A stretch of 64,000 bases of DNA from Dickeya lacustris (GTDB lineage Bacteria > Pseudomonadota > Gammaproteobacteria > Enterobacterales > Enterobacteriaceae), in the NCBI RefSeq assembly GCF_029635795.1, contig NZ_CP114280.1, positions 3,782,001-3,846,000 on the forward strand. The letters run 5' to 3'. The notes under the pieces were generated by a model that was not told where the DNA came from, did not search any database, and saw only the letters and a program-made list of their open reading frames with translations. Made by a program: the position numbers and the translations under genes. Positions within the stretch are counted from its first letter, which is position 1. Each line of letters opens with the position of its first letter. This document shows, in pieces, positions 18,519 to 27,960 of the stretch.

Positions 18519-20399
18519 ATGATGGACAATTTACGCGCGGCCGCTAACAACGTCGTGCTGAAAATTATTCTTGCCTTGATAGTTGGTTCGTTTGTATTGA
18601 CCGGAGTGGGAGATTATCTGATCCGTGGTTCAGGCGACTATGCAGCCAAAGTGAACGGACAGGAAATTACCCGTGCCCAACTAGAGCAAGGGGTGCAGAA
18701 TGAACGCGCTCGCCAGCAAGAAATGCTGGGAGATAATTTCTCCGCGTTGGCATCCAATGAAGGTTATATGCAGCAATTGCGCAGGCAAGTGCTGTCCCAA
18801 CTGGTTGATGAAACGCTGATTGTACAGTATGCCCACAATCTGGGGCTGAATATCAGTGATGAACAGGTTAAACAGGCCATCTTCTCCGTGCCTGAATTTC
18901 AAACCAACAACCGTTTTGATAACCAAAAGTATCTCTCACAAATCCGTCAGCTGGGTCTGACACCGGATGCTTATGCGCAGTTCCTGCGTAAACAACTGCT
19001 GACTCAGCAATTGATCCGGGGATTAGGCAATACGGATTTTGTTCTCCAGCAAGAGTTGAATAATCTGGTGGCGATGGCAGCGCAAGATCGCACCATTCGC
19101 ACGGCCACTCTGGCGCTCGCCGATCGTGCTAAGACGCTGACGGTTTCTGATGATGAAGTGAAAGCGTTTTATGATCAGAACAAAAACCGCTATCAAACGC
19201 CTGAGCAGTTCAAAGTGAGCTATATCATGTTGGACGCGGCTTCTATCATGGATAAAACCCGTGTAGATGATACCGATATCGCCACCTATTATGAGCAACA
19301 TAAAAGTGAATTCACTCAGCCTGAGCGTAAAAAATACAGCGTCATTCAGTTGAAAACGCAAGATGAAGCGAAAGCTGCATTGGATCAACTGAAGCAAGGC
19401 GCTGATTTTGCCGCGCTGGCAAAGGAAAAATCGACGGATATCGTTTCTCGTCGTAATGGCGGCGATTTGGGCTGGATGGATGATGGCTCCACCGTTGATG
19501 AAATTAAACAGGCGGCGTTGCAGCAGAAAGGGCAGTTGTCTGACGTGATTAAGTCATCCGTTGGGTTTTTGATTATCCGTCTGGATGACATTCAGGCTCA
19601 AAGAGTGAAATCTTTGAACGAAGTGCGTGCTGATTTGGCCGAGAAAGTAAAACGTGAAAAAGCCCTCGATGCTTTTTATGCGTTGCAACAGAAGATTAGC
19701 GAGGCGGCCAGCAATGATAACGAGTCGCTGGCTTCTGCTGAGAAAGTGGCGAATGTGCAGGCGCAACAAACCGACTGGTTCAACCGTGAAAATGTGCCTG
19801 CTGCACTGAATTTCCAGCCCGTTACTCAGGCAATTTTCGGTGGCTCATTGGTCAGTGAAAATGGTGCCCCGGGCAGTAACTCTGATGTCATTAGCGTTGA
19901 AGGCGACAGGGCCTTTGTGGTGCGCGTCAGCGAACACAAATTGCAGGCAACTCAGCCGTTAGATCAAGTGCGCGATCAGGTGGTTCAAGCGTTGAAACGC
20001 CAGAAAGCAGAACAACAGGCTACTGTTGAAGCGGAGAAAATTCTGGCCGACCTCAAACAGGGTAAGCAGGATAGCCTGAAAGCTGCCGGGTTGAGCTTTA
20101 GTACGGCGAAAGCGCTTTCTTCTGTTGCGCAGAATGATGTGTTGGGGCAAACCGTTTTCTCGATGCCACAGCCGAAGAAGGATCAGCCTGCGTATGCCGT
20201 TGCGCGCGATGTTGATGGCAATGTGGTGCTGGTTGCGCTCGATGAAATTAAACCGCACACCTTATCTGATGAGCAGAAAAAACAGTTTGGCAGCCAAATA
20301 GAGCAGACTTCAATGGGTACACTGTTTGATACGCTGTTGGGCAGCCTGCGTACTCAGGCGAAGGTTAAGTACGGTAGTGCAGCGCAAGACGCGCAATAA
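18519..20399 (+). CDS. ppiD: Periplasmic folding chaperone / peptidyl-prolyl isomerase PpiD
   Basis: 626 residues (E. coli 623). PpiD is anchored in the inner membrane by a single N-terminal helix (residues about 12-34) and faces the periplasm near the Sec translocon, where it assists exported proteins. The start at 18519 (MMDNLRAAANNVVLK) was chosen over an in-frame ATG at 18456 because it matches the family. Domains: an N-terminal SurA-like chaperone region, a parvulin domain at about 265-355 (with NGGDLGWMDDGS), and a C-terminal chaperone part. It follows hupB, as in E. coli. Confidence 0.97.
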   Translation: MMDNLRAAANNVVLKIILALIVGSFVLTGVGDYLIRGSGDYAAKVNGQEITRAQLEQGVQNERARQQEMLGDNFSALASNEGYMQQLRRQVLSQLVDETLIVQYAHNLGLNISDEQVKQAIFSVPEFQTNNRFDNQKYLSQIRQLGLTPDAYAQFLRKQLLTQQLIRGLGNTDFVLQQELNNLVAMAAQDRTIRTATLALADRAKTLTVSDDEVKAFYDQNKNRYQTPEQFKVSYIMLDAASIMDKTRVDDTDIATYYEQHKSEFTQPERKKYSVIQLKTQDEAKAALDQLKQGADFAALAKEKSTDIVSRRNGGDLGWMDDGSTVDEIKQAALQQKGQLSDVIKSSVGFLIIRLDDIQAQRVKSLNEVRADLAEKVKREKALDAFYALQQKISEAASNDNESLASAEKVANVQAQQTDWFNRENVPAALNFQPVTQAIFGGSLVSENGAPGSNSDVISVEGDRAFVVRVSEHKLQATQPLDQVRDQVVQALKRQKAEQQATVEAEKILADLKQGKQDSLKAAGLSFSTAKALSSVAQNDVLGQTVFSMPQPKKDQPAYAVARDVDGNVVLVALDEIKPHTLSDEQKKQFGSQIEQTSMGTLFDTLLGSLRTQAKVKYGSAAQDAQ

Positions 20400-20434
20400 G
20401 CTTCACAAAATTCTGCAAGTTACTGCAATCCTCT

Positions 20435-20456
20435 AAGGCCGCTTTCGCGGCCTTTT
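20435..20456 (+). terminator. Intrinsic terminator of ppiD
   Basis: AAGGCCGC, loop TTTC, GCGGCCTT, then T. Perfect 8-bp stem. Confidence 0.88.
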
Positions 20457-20537
20457 CCACATTTATTGTTTGCCGTTTGTCGTCTCAGCTCGGTTCGGGC
20501 ATTGTGGCCATGCTGTCACATACAAGGAGGATACAGC

Positions 20538-20912
20538 ATGAAACCATCGGGAATTAAGGCGTTATGTTTGATGGTCGGGATGAGTCTGGCGAGTATTTCT
20601 GGCGGCTTGCACGCAGCGCCAGAAACCAGCCCTTCAGCCCAATCAGTACCGTCGATGACAAAGCCTGTGCCTGGCGTAGCCCAAGTCGGGCAAGCTGAAA
20701 AGCCAGCTGAGGATACTGAGGAGGTGAGTATCAACAGCGCGACGGCAGAACAACTGGCCGCAGCGCTCAATGGTGTGGGGCTAAAAAAAGCGCAGGCAAT
20801 CGTGTCTTATCGTGAGCAGAATGGGCCCTTTACCCAAATAGACCAATTGCAAGAGGTTCCCGGTATTGGCCGTGCGTTGATTGAGCGCAACCAGGCTCGT
20901 TTGCGTTTATAA
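20538..20912 (+). CDS. ybaV: ComEA-type helix-hairpin-helix protein YbaV
   Basis: 124 residues. A secretion signal (MKPSGIKALCLMVGMSLASISGGLHA) is followed by a low-complexity linker and a C-terminal pair of helix-hairpin-helix motifs (INSATAEQLAAALNGVGLKKAQAI and IDQLQEVPGIGRALIERN). This is the ComEA DNA-binding fold, so the protein probably binds DNA in the periplasm. A role in DNA uptake is inferred by analogy with ComEA and not shown. The start at 20538 follows a strong AAGGAGG site. In E. coli fadM follows; it is absent here. Confidence 0.9.
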   Translation: MKPSGIKALCLMVGMSLASISGGLHAAPETSPSAQSVPSMTKPVPGVAQVGQAEKPAEDTEEVSINSATAEQLAAALNGVGLKKAQAIVSYREQNGPFTQIDQLQEVPGIGRALIERNQARLRL

Positions 20913-21091
20913 GCGTTAATTATTGCGTAGTATGCGCCGGAGTCATGTCGATAAGATAACGTCATCACTCCGGCCATATTTGCTGTCACGCGTATCGCGT
21001 TTACCCGTGGTGGCGTCGGGGGAGCAAAAGGGCATGCGAAGAGCGCCCGATAAACCCGATAATTCACCGCTTATTCTGCTGATATCTTCTG

Positions 21092-21787
21092 CTATTTAAG
21101 GCCGGTCTTCTGCTTGAGAGATGCCATCACCAACGTCGGTGACTGCTGATATTCGGCCAGCCCTTTCGCCCGTAAGTGGCATGCGGCGCATTCACCGCAT
21201 CCTGTACCTTTAATACCGTTGTAACAGGTTAACGTATGGTGTTTCACCGTCTCCAATTGCTGATAATAATCGGCCAGGGCCCAGGTTTCTGCTTTGTTGA
21301 GCCACATCAAGGGCGTGACAAAGCGAACATTCCTGGCAAGACCGAGCACAATCGCCTGATTCAGGGCTTTGACAAACTCATCCCGGCAGTCGGGATAACC
21401 GGAAAAATCTGTTTCACAGACACCGGTGATGACGGTCTCAGCGCCGACTTGATAGGCATAAATTGCGGCGAGCGTCAGGAACAGAATATTGCGACCCGGA
21501 ACAAAGGTACTTGGCAACCCTGTTGCGTCGGCATCAAATTCAGGAACGGGGATATTGTCACGCGTGAGGCTACTGACAGCCAACTCGTTCAGCAAGCCGA
21601 CGTCCAAAATCTTATGCGCTGCCGCGCCCAGTGTTCGTGCCAGTTCTGCGGCGACATCAATTTCGGCGCGATGACGCTGACCATAATCAAAAGTCACGCA
21701 ATGTACTTCATCATACTGCTGCAATGCCTGAATCAGGCAGGTTGTGGAGTCCTGACCTCCGCTAAAAACGACAACTGCGCTTGTCAT
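21092..21787 (-). CDS. queC: 7-cyano-7-deazaguanine synthase
   Basis: 231 residues, as in E. coli. QueC uses ATP and ammonia to convert 7-carboxy-7-deazaguanine to preQ0 for queuosine in tRNA. The ATP-pyrophosphatase motif SGGQDSTT is near residues 9-16, and the zinc-binding cysteines cluster near the C-terminus in [22 protein letters not shown]. The start at 21787 is preceded by AAGGA. It lies downstream of the cysteine desulfhydrase gene on the same strand, 118 bp apart; a functional link is not implied. Confidence 0.98.
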   Translation of the reverse strand: MTSAVVVFSGGQDSTTCLIQALQQYDEVHCVTFDYGQRHRAEIDVAAELARTLGAAAHKILDVGLLNELAVSSLTRDNIPVPEFDADATGLPSTFVPGRNILFLTLAAIYAYQVGAETVITGVCETDFSGYPDCRDEFVKALNQAIVLGLARNVRFVTPLMWLNKAETWALADYYQQLETVKHHTLTCYNGIKGTGCGECAACHLRAKGLAEYQQSPTLVMASLKQKTGLK

Positions 21788-21905
21788 GCTTGTTTATCCT
21801 TATACATGAGAACCGCCAGACGCACTGCATCGATGTAGGCGGGGATGACGTTTATGGTAACTGAAATCCCCTTATTGTTCAGCGCAAGCGTCGTGACGTG
21901 TTGCG

Positions 21906-22955
21906 TTAGCGTATGCCTGCTGCGTTCAATTGCTGGAGATAAGGCTGGATATCGCCAATATGGGAACTTACCCACTCTTTGTTGTAATACGTATCAAGAT
22001 AACGCTCGCCGCTATCGCATAGCAGCGTGACAATCGCCCCTTTTCGGCCCTGCGCCACCATTTTTTCGGCCAGTTGCAACATGCCCCAGACATTGGTGCC
22101 GGTGGACGGCCCGACTTTTCTGCCTAGTACCTGCTCCAGCCAATAGATCGTTGCGATACTGGCGGTGTCAGGCACTTTTATCATGTCATCAATCACCGTT
22201 GGGATAAACGATGGTTCGGCTCGTGGGCGACCGATTCCCTCAATGCGGCTGCCGCATTGACCGGTTAGCGTGCTAATTCGCTGGCGGTAGCAGTCATAAA
22301 ATACCGAATGTTCTGGATCGACAACGATTAACTGGGTATTCAGGCCCTTGTAGCGGATGTAGCGGCCAAGCGTGGCGGATGTGCCGCCGGTTCCCGCACT
22401 CATTACCAGATAGTCAGGGACTGGGTAGGGCTCTCGTTCCATCTGCCTGTAGATACTGTCTGCGATATTATTATTACCTCGCCAGTCGGTTGCCCGTTCG
22501 GCGTAGGTGAATTGATCCATATAGTGACCATTGAGCTCTTTCGCTAGTTCTTCTGATTTGGCATAAATCTCGCTGGATTGTTCGACAAAATGGCAATGGC
22601 CGCCATAGAAAGCGATTTGCTCGATTTTTCTACGTGCGGTACACGATGGCATAACGGCAATAAAGGGGAGCCCCAGCAGACGTGCGAAATAAGCTTCAGA
22701 GACCGCCGTGCTGCCCGATGAAGCTTCAATCACTGATGTGTCTTCATTAATCCAGCCATTGCTTAATCCATACAGAAACAGTGAGCGAGCCAGACGGTGT
22801 TTGAGACTACCGCTCGGGTGGGTGCTTTCATCTTTGAGATAAAAATAGATGCCGGGGTAGTGTGGTAGCGTCAGGCGAATCAGGTGAGTGTCTGCTGAAC
22901 GTTGGAAATCGGCTTCTATCGCGCTAACGGCGTTGCGTACCCAAAGACTGGTCAT
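21906..22955 (-). CDS. cdsH: PLP-dependent cysteine desulfhydrase, CdsH/CcdA type
   Basis: 349 residues of the cysteine-synthase (fold type II) PLP family. The PLP lysine is in [16 protein letters not shown] (about residues 45-60), the phosphate-binding glycine loop in [15 protein letters not shown], and the [13 protein letters not shown] block is the substrate loop. It is not the biosynthetic CysK/CysM: its place, divergent from decR, and its sequence fit the cysteine-inducible desulfhydrases CdsH of Salmonella and CcdA of Pantoea, which degrade cysteine to pyruvate, ammonia and sulfide for detoxification. That assignment is by context and memory of the family. The ATG follows a CAGGA site. 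E. coli lacks this gene beside decR. Confidence 0.8.
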   Translation of the reverse strand: MTSLWVRNAVSAIEADFQRSADTHLIRLTLPHYPGIYFYLKDESTHPSGSLKHRLARSLFLYGLSNGWINEDTSVIEASSGSTAVSEAYFARLLGLPFIAVMPSCTARRKIEQIAFYGGHCHFVEQSSEIYAKSEELAKELNGHYMDQFTYAERATDWRGNNNIADSIYRQMEREPYPVPDYLVMSAGTGGTSATLGRYIRYKGLNTQLIVVDPEHSVFYDCYRQRISTLTGQCGSRIEGIGRPRAEPSFIPTVIDDMIKVPDTASIATIYWLEQVLGRKVGPSTGTNVWGMLQLAEKMVAQGRKGAIVTLLCDSGERYLDTYYNKEWVSSHIGDIQPYLQQLNAAGIR

Positions 22956-23134
22956 GATGTTGTCCTGATGAATGGCAGATGGTCGTTTCTGATGCGTCTT
23001 GGTTATGCAGGGCGAGAGTCAGTGGATGTTCTGCAACAAGACACTACTAGCCTATCGATTTTAGAGGAAAAAAAAGTTGCTTTTTCATCTCTGTATTGGG
23101 CTAATGGGGGAAATATTTTCTCTTTTTTTACGCT

Positions 23135-23599
23135 ATGTTGGATAAAATTGATATCAAACTGCTGGGCTTGCTACAGCAGGATTGCAGCCTCTCGTTACAG
23201 GCGTTGGCTGATGCCGTTAACCTGACGTCTACCCCCTGCTGGAAACGCTTAAAGCGTCTGGAGGATGACGGGTATATCAAACGTCGGGTCGCGCTGCTGG
23301 ATAATGAAAAGTTAGGTCTGGGGCTGACGGCTTTTGTTCTGCTGAAAACCCAGCAACACAATAGCGCCTGGTATCAGTCCTTTTCTCATTTTGTGTCGGA
23401 GATGCCGGAGGTACTGGCGTTCTATCGAATGGCGGGAGAGTATGATTACCTGATGCAAGTGCAGGTGGCAGATATGAAAAGCTATGATGCATTTTATAAA
23501 CGTCTGGTAAATGGTATTCCCGGCCTGGTTGATGTGACCTCAAGCTTTGCGATGGAACGCATCAAACAGACAACCGCCTTACCCCTGAAGCCATTATGA
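23135..23599 (+). CDS. decR: Lrp/AsnC-type cysteine-responsive regulator DecR
   Basis: 154 residues (E. coli YbaO/DecR about 152). An N-terminal helix-turn-helix ([29 protein letters not shown]) is followed by an AsnC ligand-binding domain with [15 protein letters not shown]. In E. coli DecR activates cysteine detoxification in response to cysteine. Here it is divergent from the desulfhydrase gene across 179 bp, so direct control of that gene is likely. An upstream in-frame start was not needed; [16 protein letters not shown] matches the family. Confidence 0.93.
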   Translation: MLDKIDIKLLGLLQQDCSLSLQALADAVNLTSTPCWKRLKRLEDDGYIKRRVALLDNEKLGLGLTAFVLLKTQQHNSAWYQSFSHFVSEMPEVLAFYRMAGEYDYLMQVQVADMKSYDAFYKRLVNGIPGLVDVTSSFAMERIKQTTALPLKPL

Positions 23600-23705
23600 T
23601 AAGTAGCCTGAGACGGCCTGCTAAAATTTATTCGTGATGCGCAGCATGTATAATGTTCTGTTCATCTAATTTCGATTTGCTTTGTCACGAATGGACTAAA
23701 AACGC

Positions 23706-25472
23706 GTGAGACTTTTTGCTCTGCTGGGATGGTATTTCCGCCGGGAATGGAAACGTTACCTTGGTGCGGTGATGTTATTGGTGATCATTGCCATTCTGCA
23801 ATTGCTACCGCCAAAGTTGGTTGGCGTCATCGTTGATGGCGTGACACAACATACCATGAACCAGACAACGGTATTAGGGTGGATAGGTGTTATCTTGCTG
23901 ATAGCGCTGTTCACCTATCTGCTGCGTTACTTTTGGCGCATTTGGTTATTTGGCGCGGCCTATCAACTGGCCGTCGAGTTGCGTGAGCGCTTTTATCATC
24001 AATTGAGCCGCCAGCATGCGGCTTTTTATCTGCGCCATCGAACCGGCGATTTGATTGCCCGGGCGACTAATGACGTCGATCGCGTCGTGTTTGCTGCCGG
24101 AGAAGGCGTATTGACGCTGGTTGACTCGCTGGTGATGGGCTGCGCGGTCTTTTTGGTGATGTGTACCCAACTGAGTTGGCAGTTGACATTGCTGGCACTG
24201 CTGCCCATGCCGGTAATGGCGATAGTCATCAAGCACTACGGCACCCAGCTTCATCAACGTTTCAAAGAGGCTCAGGCCGCTTTCTCCTCGCTGAATGATC
24301 ACGCTCAGGAGAGCCTGACCAGCATTCGGATGATTAAGTCATTTGGTCTGGAAGATCATCAGTCCGGCAGTTTTGCCCGGGTTGCAGCTGATGCCGGCCA
24401 GAAAAATATGCAGGTTGCGCGAGTGGATGCCCGTTTTGACCCCACTATCTATATTGCGGTGGCGTTATCCAATCTGCTGGCGGTAGCGGGCGGAAGCTGG
24501 ATGGTTATCCACGGCTCGTTGACGCTTGGCGCACTGACCAGTTTTGTTATGTACCTTGGTTTGATGATATGGCCGATGCTGGCGTTGGCGTGGATGTTTA
24601 ACATTGTCGAGCGAGGCAGTGCGGCTTATGGGCGCATCCGTCAGTTGCTGGCCGAGGCCCCGTCAGTTGAAGACGGAACACAATCCTTACCCGCAGGGCC
24701 GGGCATACTGGCCGCCGATATTACCGCGTTTCATTATCCCGGCCATACCCAGCGTGTACTGGATGATGTCCATTTTACCCTGATGCCGGGGCAAACGCTG
24801 GGGCTGTGTGGCCCGACAGGTTCAGGTAAGAGTACACTGCTGGCGTTGTTGTTAAGGCAGTTTGATGTTGAAGAGGGCGAGGTTCGCTACCATCAGCAAT
24901 CGTTGCATCATATTCAGTTGGATCAACTCAGGTGCCGCTTTGCGGTGGTTGGGCAAACGCCCTTTCTGTTTTCTGATACCGTTGCGGGCAATATTGCGCT
25001 TGGGCGTCCGCAGGCCTCTTTGCAGGACATTGAACGCGCGGCCAGATTGGCGAATGTTCATGACGATATTTTGCGTTTGCCTAAAGGGTATGAGACGGAA
25101 GTTGGCGAGCGAGGCGTCATGCTTTCTGGTGGACAAAAACAGCGTATCGCTATTGCTCGCGCGTTGTTACTGGAAGCGGAAATCCTGGTGCTTGATGATG
25201 CGCTCTCTGCTGTCGATGGACGTACGGAATATCAGATTCTCAACAATCTGCGACAGTGGGGTGAAAAGCGAACCGTGATAATCAGCGCGCATCGCTTGTC
25301 GGCGTTGGTAGCGGCTGATGACATTCTTGTGTTGCAGCACGGGCGGGTAGCGCAACGCGGTCATCACGGTGCCTTGTCACAACAAGCAGGATGGTATCGG
25401 GATATGTATCGTTATCAGCAACTGGAAGCGGCTCTGGATGATGCTCGTGACGAGGGGCATGAGCATGAGTGA
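23706..25472 (+). CDS. mdlA: Multidrug-resistance-like ABC exporter subunit MdlA
   Basis: 588 residues, GTG start, matching E. coli MdlA (590). It is an ABC half-transporter: six membrane helices (about 20-300), then an ATPase domain with Walker A GPTGSGKST (about 360), signature LSGGQKQR and Walker B LVLDDALSAVD. It likely pairs with MdlB. The substrate is unknown; the E. coli name comes from similarity to drug exporters. It follows decR by 106 bp, and mdlB begins 5 bp after its stop. Confidence 0.96.
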   Translation: MRLFALLGWYFRREWKRYLGAVMLLVIIAILQLLPPKLVGVIVDGVTQHTMNQTTVLGWIGVILLIALFTYLLRYFWRIWLFGAAYQLAVELRERFYHQLSRQHAAFYLRHRTGDLIARATNDVDRVVFAAGEGVLTLVDSLVMGCAVFLVMCTQLSWQLTLLALLPMPVMAIVIKHYGTQLHQRFKEAQAAFSSLNDHAQESLTSIRMIKSFGLEDHQSGSFARVAADAGQKNMQVARVDARFDPTIYIAVALSNLLAVAGGSWMVIHGSLTLGALTSFVMYLGLMIWPMLALAWMFNIVERGSAAYGRIRQLLAEAPSVEDGTQSLPAGPGILAADITAFHYPGHTQRVLDDVHFTLMPGQTLGLCGPTGSGKSTLLALLLRQFDVEEGEVRYHQQSLHHIQLDQLRCRFAVVGQTPFLFSDTVAGNIALGRPQASLQDIERAARLANVHDDILRLPKGYETEVGERGVMLSGGQKQRIAIARALLLEAEILVLDDALSAVDGRTEYQILNNLRQWGEKRTVIISAHRLSALVAADDILVLQHGRVAQRGHHGALSQQAGWYRDMYRYQQLEAALDDARDEGHEHE

Positions 25473-25477
25473 CGTAA

Positions 25478-27286
25478 ATGAGTAACGTAAAAATGAAAAC
25501 GCCTCGGGCGTTATGGCCAACGTTAAAACGTTTACTGGCCTATGGTTTGCCGTGGAAGGCGTCAATAAGCGTTGGTGTTGTGCTGTTATGTATTGCCGCC
25601 GCTGCGGAAGTCGCCGGGCCGGTTCTGGTTAGCTATTTTATCGATCATGTCATTGCCAAAGGTGAATTCCCGCTTTTATTGGCTACCGGCCTTGCGGTGG
25701 GGTATGTGCTGTTACAGTTGCTGGCGGCCCTCTTGCACTATTTACAGGCGGTGATGTTCAACCGCGTGGCGGTTGGCGTTGTGCAACAACTTCGTATTGA
25801 TGTGATGGATGCCGCTTTGCGCCAACCGCTTGCTGTATTTGATACCCAGCCGGTTGGCCAGTTGATTTCCCGCGTAACAAACGATACTGAAGTGGTGCGC
25901 GATCTGTATGTCATGGTGGTGGGAAGTGTGCTGCGCAGTACGGCGTTGATTGTCGCGATGCTGGTGGCCATGTTCAGCCTGGATTGGCATATGGCGATGA
26001 TTGCGATGATGATTTTGCCTGCGGTAGCCATTGTGATGGTGGTATATCAACGTTATAGCACACCGATTGTGCGGCGAATGCGCAGTTTTCTGGCCGATAT
26101 TAATGATGGTTTTAATGAGTCCATCAACGGTATGGGCGTTATACAGCAATTTCGCCAGCAGCAGCGTTTCGCCAAAAAACTCAGTGAGGCCAGTTGGGCT
26201 CATTATCATGCGCGTATGCAAACATTGCGGCTTGATGGCTTCCTGTTACGTCCGTTATTGAGCCTGTTTTCTGCGATGGTGATGTGCGGTTTACTGCTGC
26301 AATTCGGCTTCAGTACGGTAGGTTCTGTGGGGGTCGGCGTGTTGTATGCCTTTATTAACTATCTTGGCCGATTAAACGAACCGCTGATTGAATTGACGAC
26401 CCAACAGTCGATTTTACAACAGGCTATTGTCGCCGGAGAGCGCATTTTTGAGTTAATGGATGGCCCGCGTCAGCAATATGGTGATGATAACCATGCGCTT
26501 AACAGCGGTCGCATTGATATCCAGCAACTGACCTTTTCTTATCAAGCCGGTAAGCCGGTATTACATAACATTGAATTGCATGTGCCTGATAGAGGGTTTG
26601 TGGCATTGGTGGGGCATACCGGCAGTGGTAAAAGTACGCTAGCCAGTTTATTGATGGGATACTACCCGGCGGATAGCGGCGAGATTCGCCTGGATAACCG
26701 ACCATTAGCGCAACTATCTCACCCAGTGTTGCGCCAGTATGTCGCCATGGTGCAGCAAGACCCTGTTGTGTTGGCGGATTCGATGTATGCGAATATCACT
26801 CTGGGGCGTGACATCAGTAAAGAGAGAGTGTGGCAGGCGCTGGAGGCGGTGCAATTAGCTGACCTGGTGCAATCTATGCCGCAGGGCATAGACAGCCGTA
26901 TCGGTGAACAAGGTAACAACCTGTCGGTTGGTCAAAAGCAGTTATTGGCTCTTGCCCGCGTATTGGTGTCGCCGCCACGAATTTTGATACTTGATGAAGC
27001 AACCGCCAATATTGATTCAGGTACTGAACAATCTATTCAGCGCGCACTAAGGTTAATTCGTTCTCATACTACGCTTGTGGTTATCGCTCATCGGTTATCG
27101 ACGATTGTTGAAGCGGACACCATTCTGGTGCTGCATCATGGCAAGACCGTGGAGCAGGGAACGCATGAGCAATTGCTTAACCGCGCCGGGCGTTACGCTC
27201 AGATGTATCAATTGCAGCAGGCGAGCCGTGCATTGTCATCTCCGCAGGGTAACGCTGAACCGGCGTTGACGACGCAGGCACCATGA
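25478..27286 (+). CDS. mdlB: Multidrug-resistance-like ABC exporter subunit MdlB
   Basis: 602 residues (E. coli 593). It is the second half-transporter of the MdlAB pair: membrane domain (about 20-310) and ATPase domain with Walker [10 protein letters not shown], signature LSVGQKQL and Walker [12 protein letters not shown]. The signature and Walker B Glu are canonical, while MdlA has Asp-Asp in LVLDDALS, so the pair may be an asymmetric heterodimer as in other bacterial exporters (inference). It sits in one operon with mdlA. Confidence 0.96.
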   Translation: MSNVKMKTPRALWPTLKRLLAYGLPWKASISVGVVLLCIAAAAEVAGPVLVSYFIDHVIAKGEFPLLLATGLAVGYVLLQLLAALLHYLQAVMFNRVAVGVVQQLRIDVMDAALRQPLAVFDTQPVGQLISRVTNDTEVVRDLYVMVVGSVLRSTALIVAMLVAMFSLDWHMAMIAMMILPAVAIVMVVYQRYSTPIVRRMRSFLADINDGFNESINGMGVIQQFRQQQRFAKKLSEASWAHYHARMQTLRLDGFLLRPLLSLFSAMVMCGLLLQFGFSTVGSVGVGVLYAFINYLGRLNEPLIELTTQQSILQQAIVAGERIFELMDGPRQQYGDDNHALNSGRIDIQQLTFSYQAGKPVLHNIELHVPDRGFVALVGHTGSGKSTLASLLMGYYPADSGEIRLDNRPLAQLSHPVLRQYVAMVQQDPVVLADSMYANITLGRDISKERVWQALEAVQLADLVQSMPQGIDSRIGEQGNNLSVGQKQLLALARVLVSPPRILILDEATANIDSGTEQSIQRALRLIRSHTTLVVIAHRLSTIVEADTILVLHHGKTVEQGTHEQLLNRAGRYAQMYQLQQASRALSSPQGNAEPALTTQAP

Positions 27287-27371
27287 CGATCATCCCCGGG
27301 CATGGCATCGCACCATAATTTGGCATGGTGCGATGCGCTCAGTCGGGCGATGCACCGAAATCAAGCGCATC

Positions 27372-27386
27372 GCACCGTTTTTGTGC
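27372..27386. promoter_or_regulatory. NtrC-like enhancer site of glnK-amtB
   Basis: GCAC-N7-GTGC, the core spacing of NtrC sites, about 110 bp before the sigma-54 promoter. Consistent with activation of glnKamtB by phosphorylated NtrC under nitrogen limitation. Confidence 0.65.
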
Positions 27387-27493
27387 GTTGGCGCACCTGT
27401 TTTTCTTTTCCGCCAGTTATCTCACCTCTTCCCACTTTCTCGTTTTCCGCTAATCAGCGGCGTTTTATCGCTTTTGATTAGCGCTGGCATTTG

Positions 27494-27508
27494 TGGCACG
27501 TGATTTGC
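27494..27508 (+). promoter_or_regulatory. Sigma-54 promoter of glnK-amtB
   Basis: TGGCAC, 5 bp, TTGC: an exact match to the core sigma-54 consensus (TGGCAC-N5-TTGC) 70 bp before glnK. Confidence 0.92.
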
Positions 27509-27578
27509 TTTATGTGATACGTGAACATATTTGGGGTGACGGGCATAAGCCTGAACTTACATGCTTAGGGGGATGAGA

Positions 27579-27917
27579 ATGAAACTGGTGACTGTAGTAA
27601 TCAAACCATTCAAGCTGGAAGATGTGCGTGAAGCGCTCTCTTCTGTAGGCATTCAGGGGCTCACCGTCACAGAGGTGAAAGGTTTCGGACGTCAGAAAGG
27701 GCATGCGGAATTGTACCGTGGCGCGGAGTACAGCGTTAACTTCTTGCCCAAAGTGAAAATCGATATCGCTATTGCTGATGATCAGCTTGATGAAGTCATC
27801 GATGTTATCAGTAAAGCGGCTTATACCGGGAAAATTGGTGACGGCAAAATTTTTGTTGCGGAATTGCAGCGTGTTATTCGTATTCGTACCGGCGAAACTG
27901 ACGAAGCCGCACTATAA
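27579..27917 (+). CDS. glnK: Nitrogen regulatory PII protein GlnK
   Basis: 112 residues, as in E. coli. GlnK is a trimeric PII signal protein that senses 2-oxoglutarate and ATP/ADP and blocks AmtB when nitrogen is plentiful. The uridylylation site Tyr51 lies in the T-loop (GHAELYRGAEYSVNF), and the PII C-terminal signature TGKIGDGKIFV is present. The start at 27579 (MKLVTVVIKPFK) was chosen over an upstream in-frame ATG at 27561 because an AGGGGGA site precedes it and it matches the family. It forms an operon with amtB, controlled by a sigma-54 promoter. Confidence 0.98.
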   Translation: MKLVTVVIKPFKLEDVREALSSVGIQGLTVTEVKGFGRQKGHAELYRGAEYSVNFLPKVKIDIAIADDQLDEVIDVISKAAYTGKIGDGKIFVAELQRVIRIRTGETDEAAL

Positions 27918-27960
27918 CAATTATCTGATTGAGCCTTATTAAATAGGGATGAATGAAAAG

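Larger units (their letters stand above)
27287..27578 (+). promoter_or_regulatory. glnK upstream region with repeated 10-mer
   Basis: 292 bp. It holds a 12-bp perfect inverted repeat (GCATCGCACCAT at 27305-27316 with ATGGTGCGATGC at 27325-27336), a second copy of the 10-mer GCATCGCACC at 27367-27376 and an imperfect relative (GCGATGCACC) at 27347-27356. The right end carries the NtrC-like site and the sigma-54 promoter listed below. Confidence 0.5.

Noticed and set aside
21784..21975. Reverse-strand open frame of 63 codons between queC and cdsH
   Set aside because: Starts inside cdsH in another frame, no recognisable homology, no ribosome binding site.
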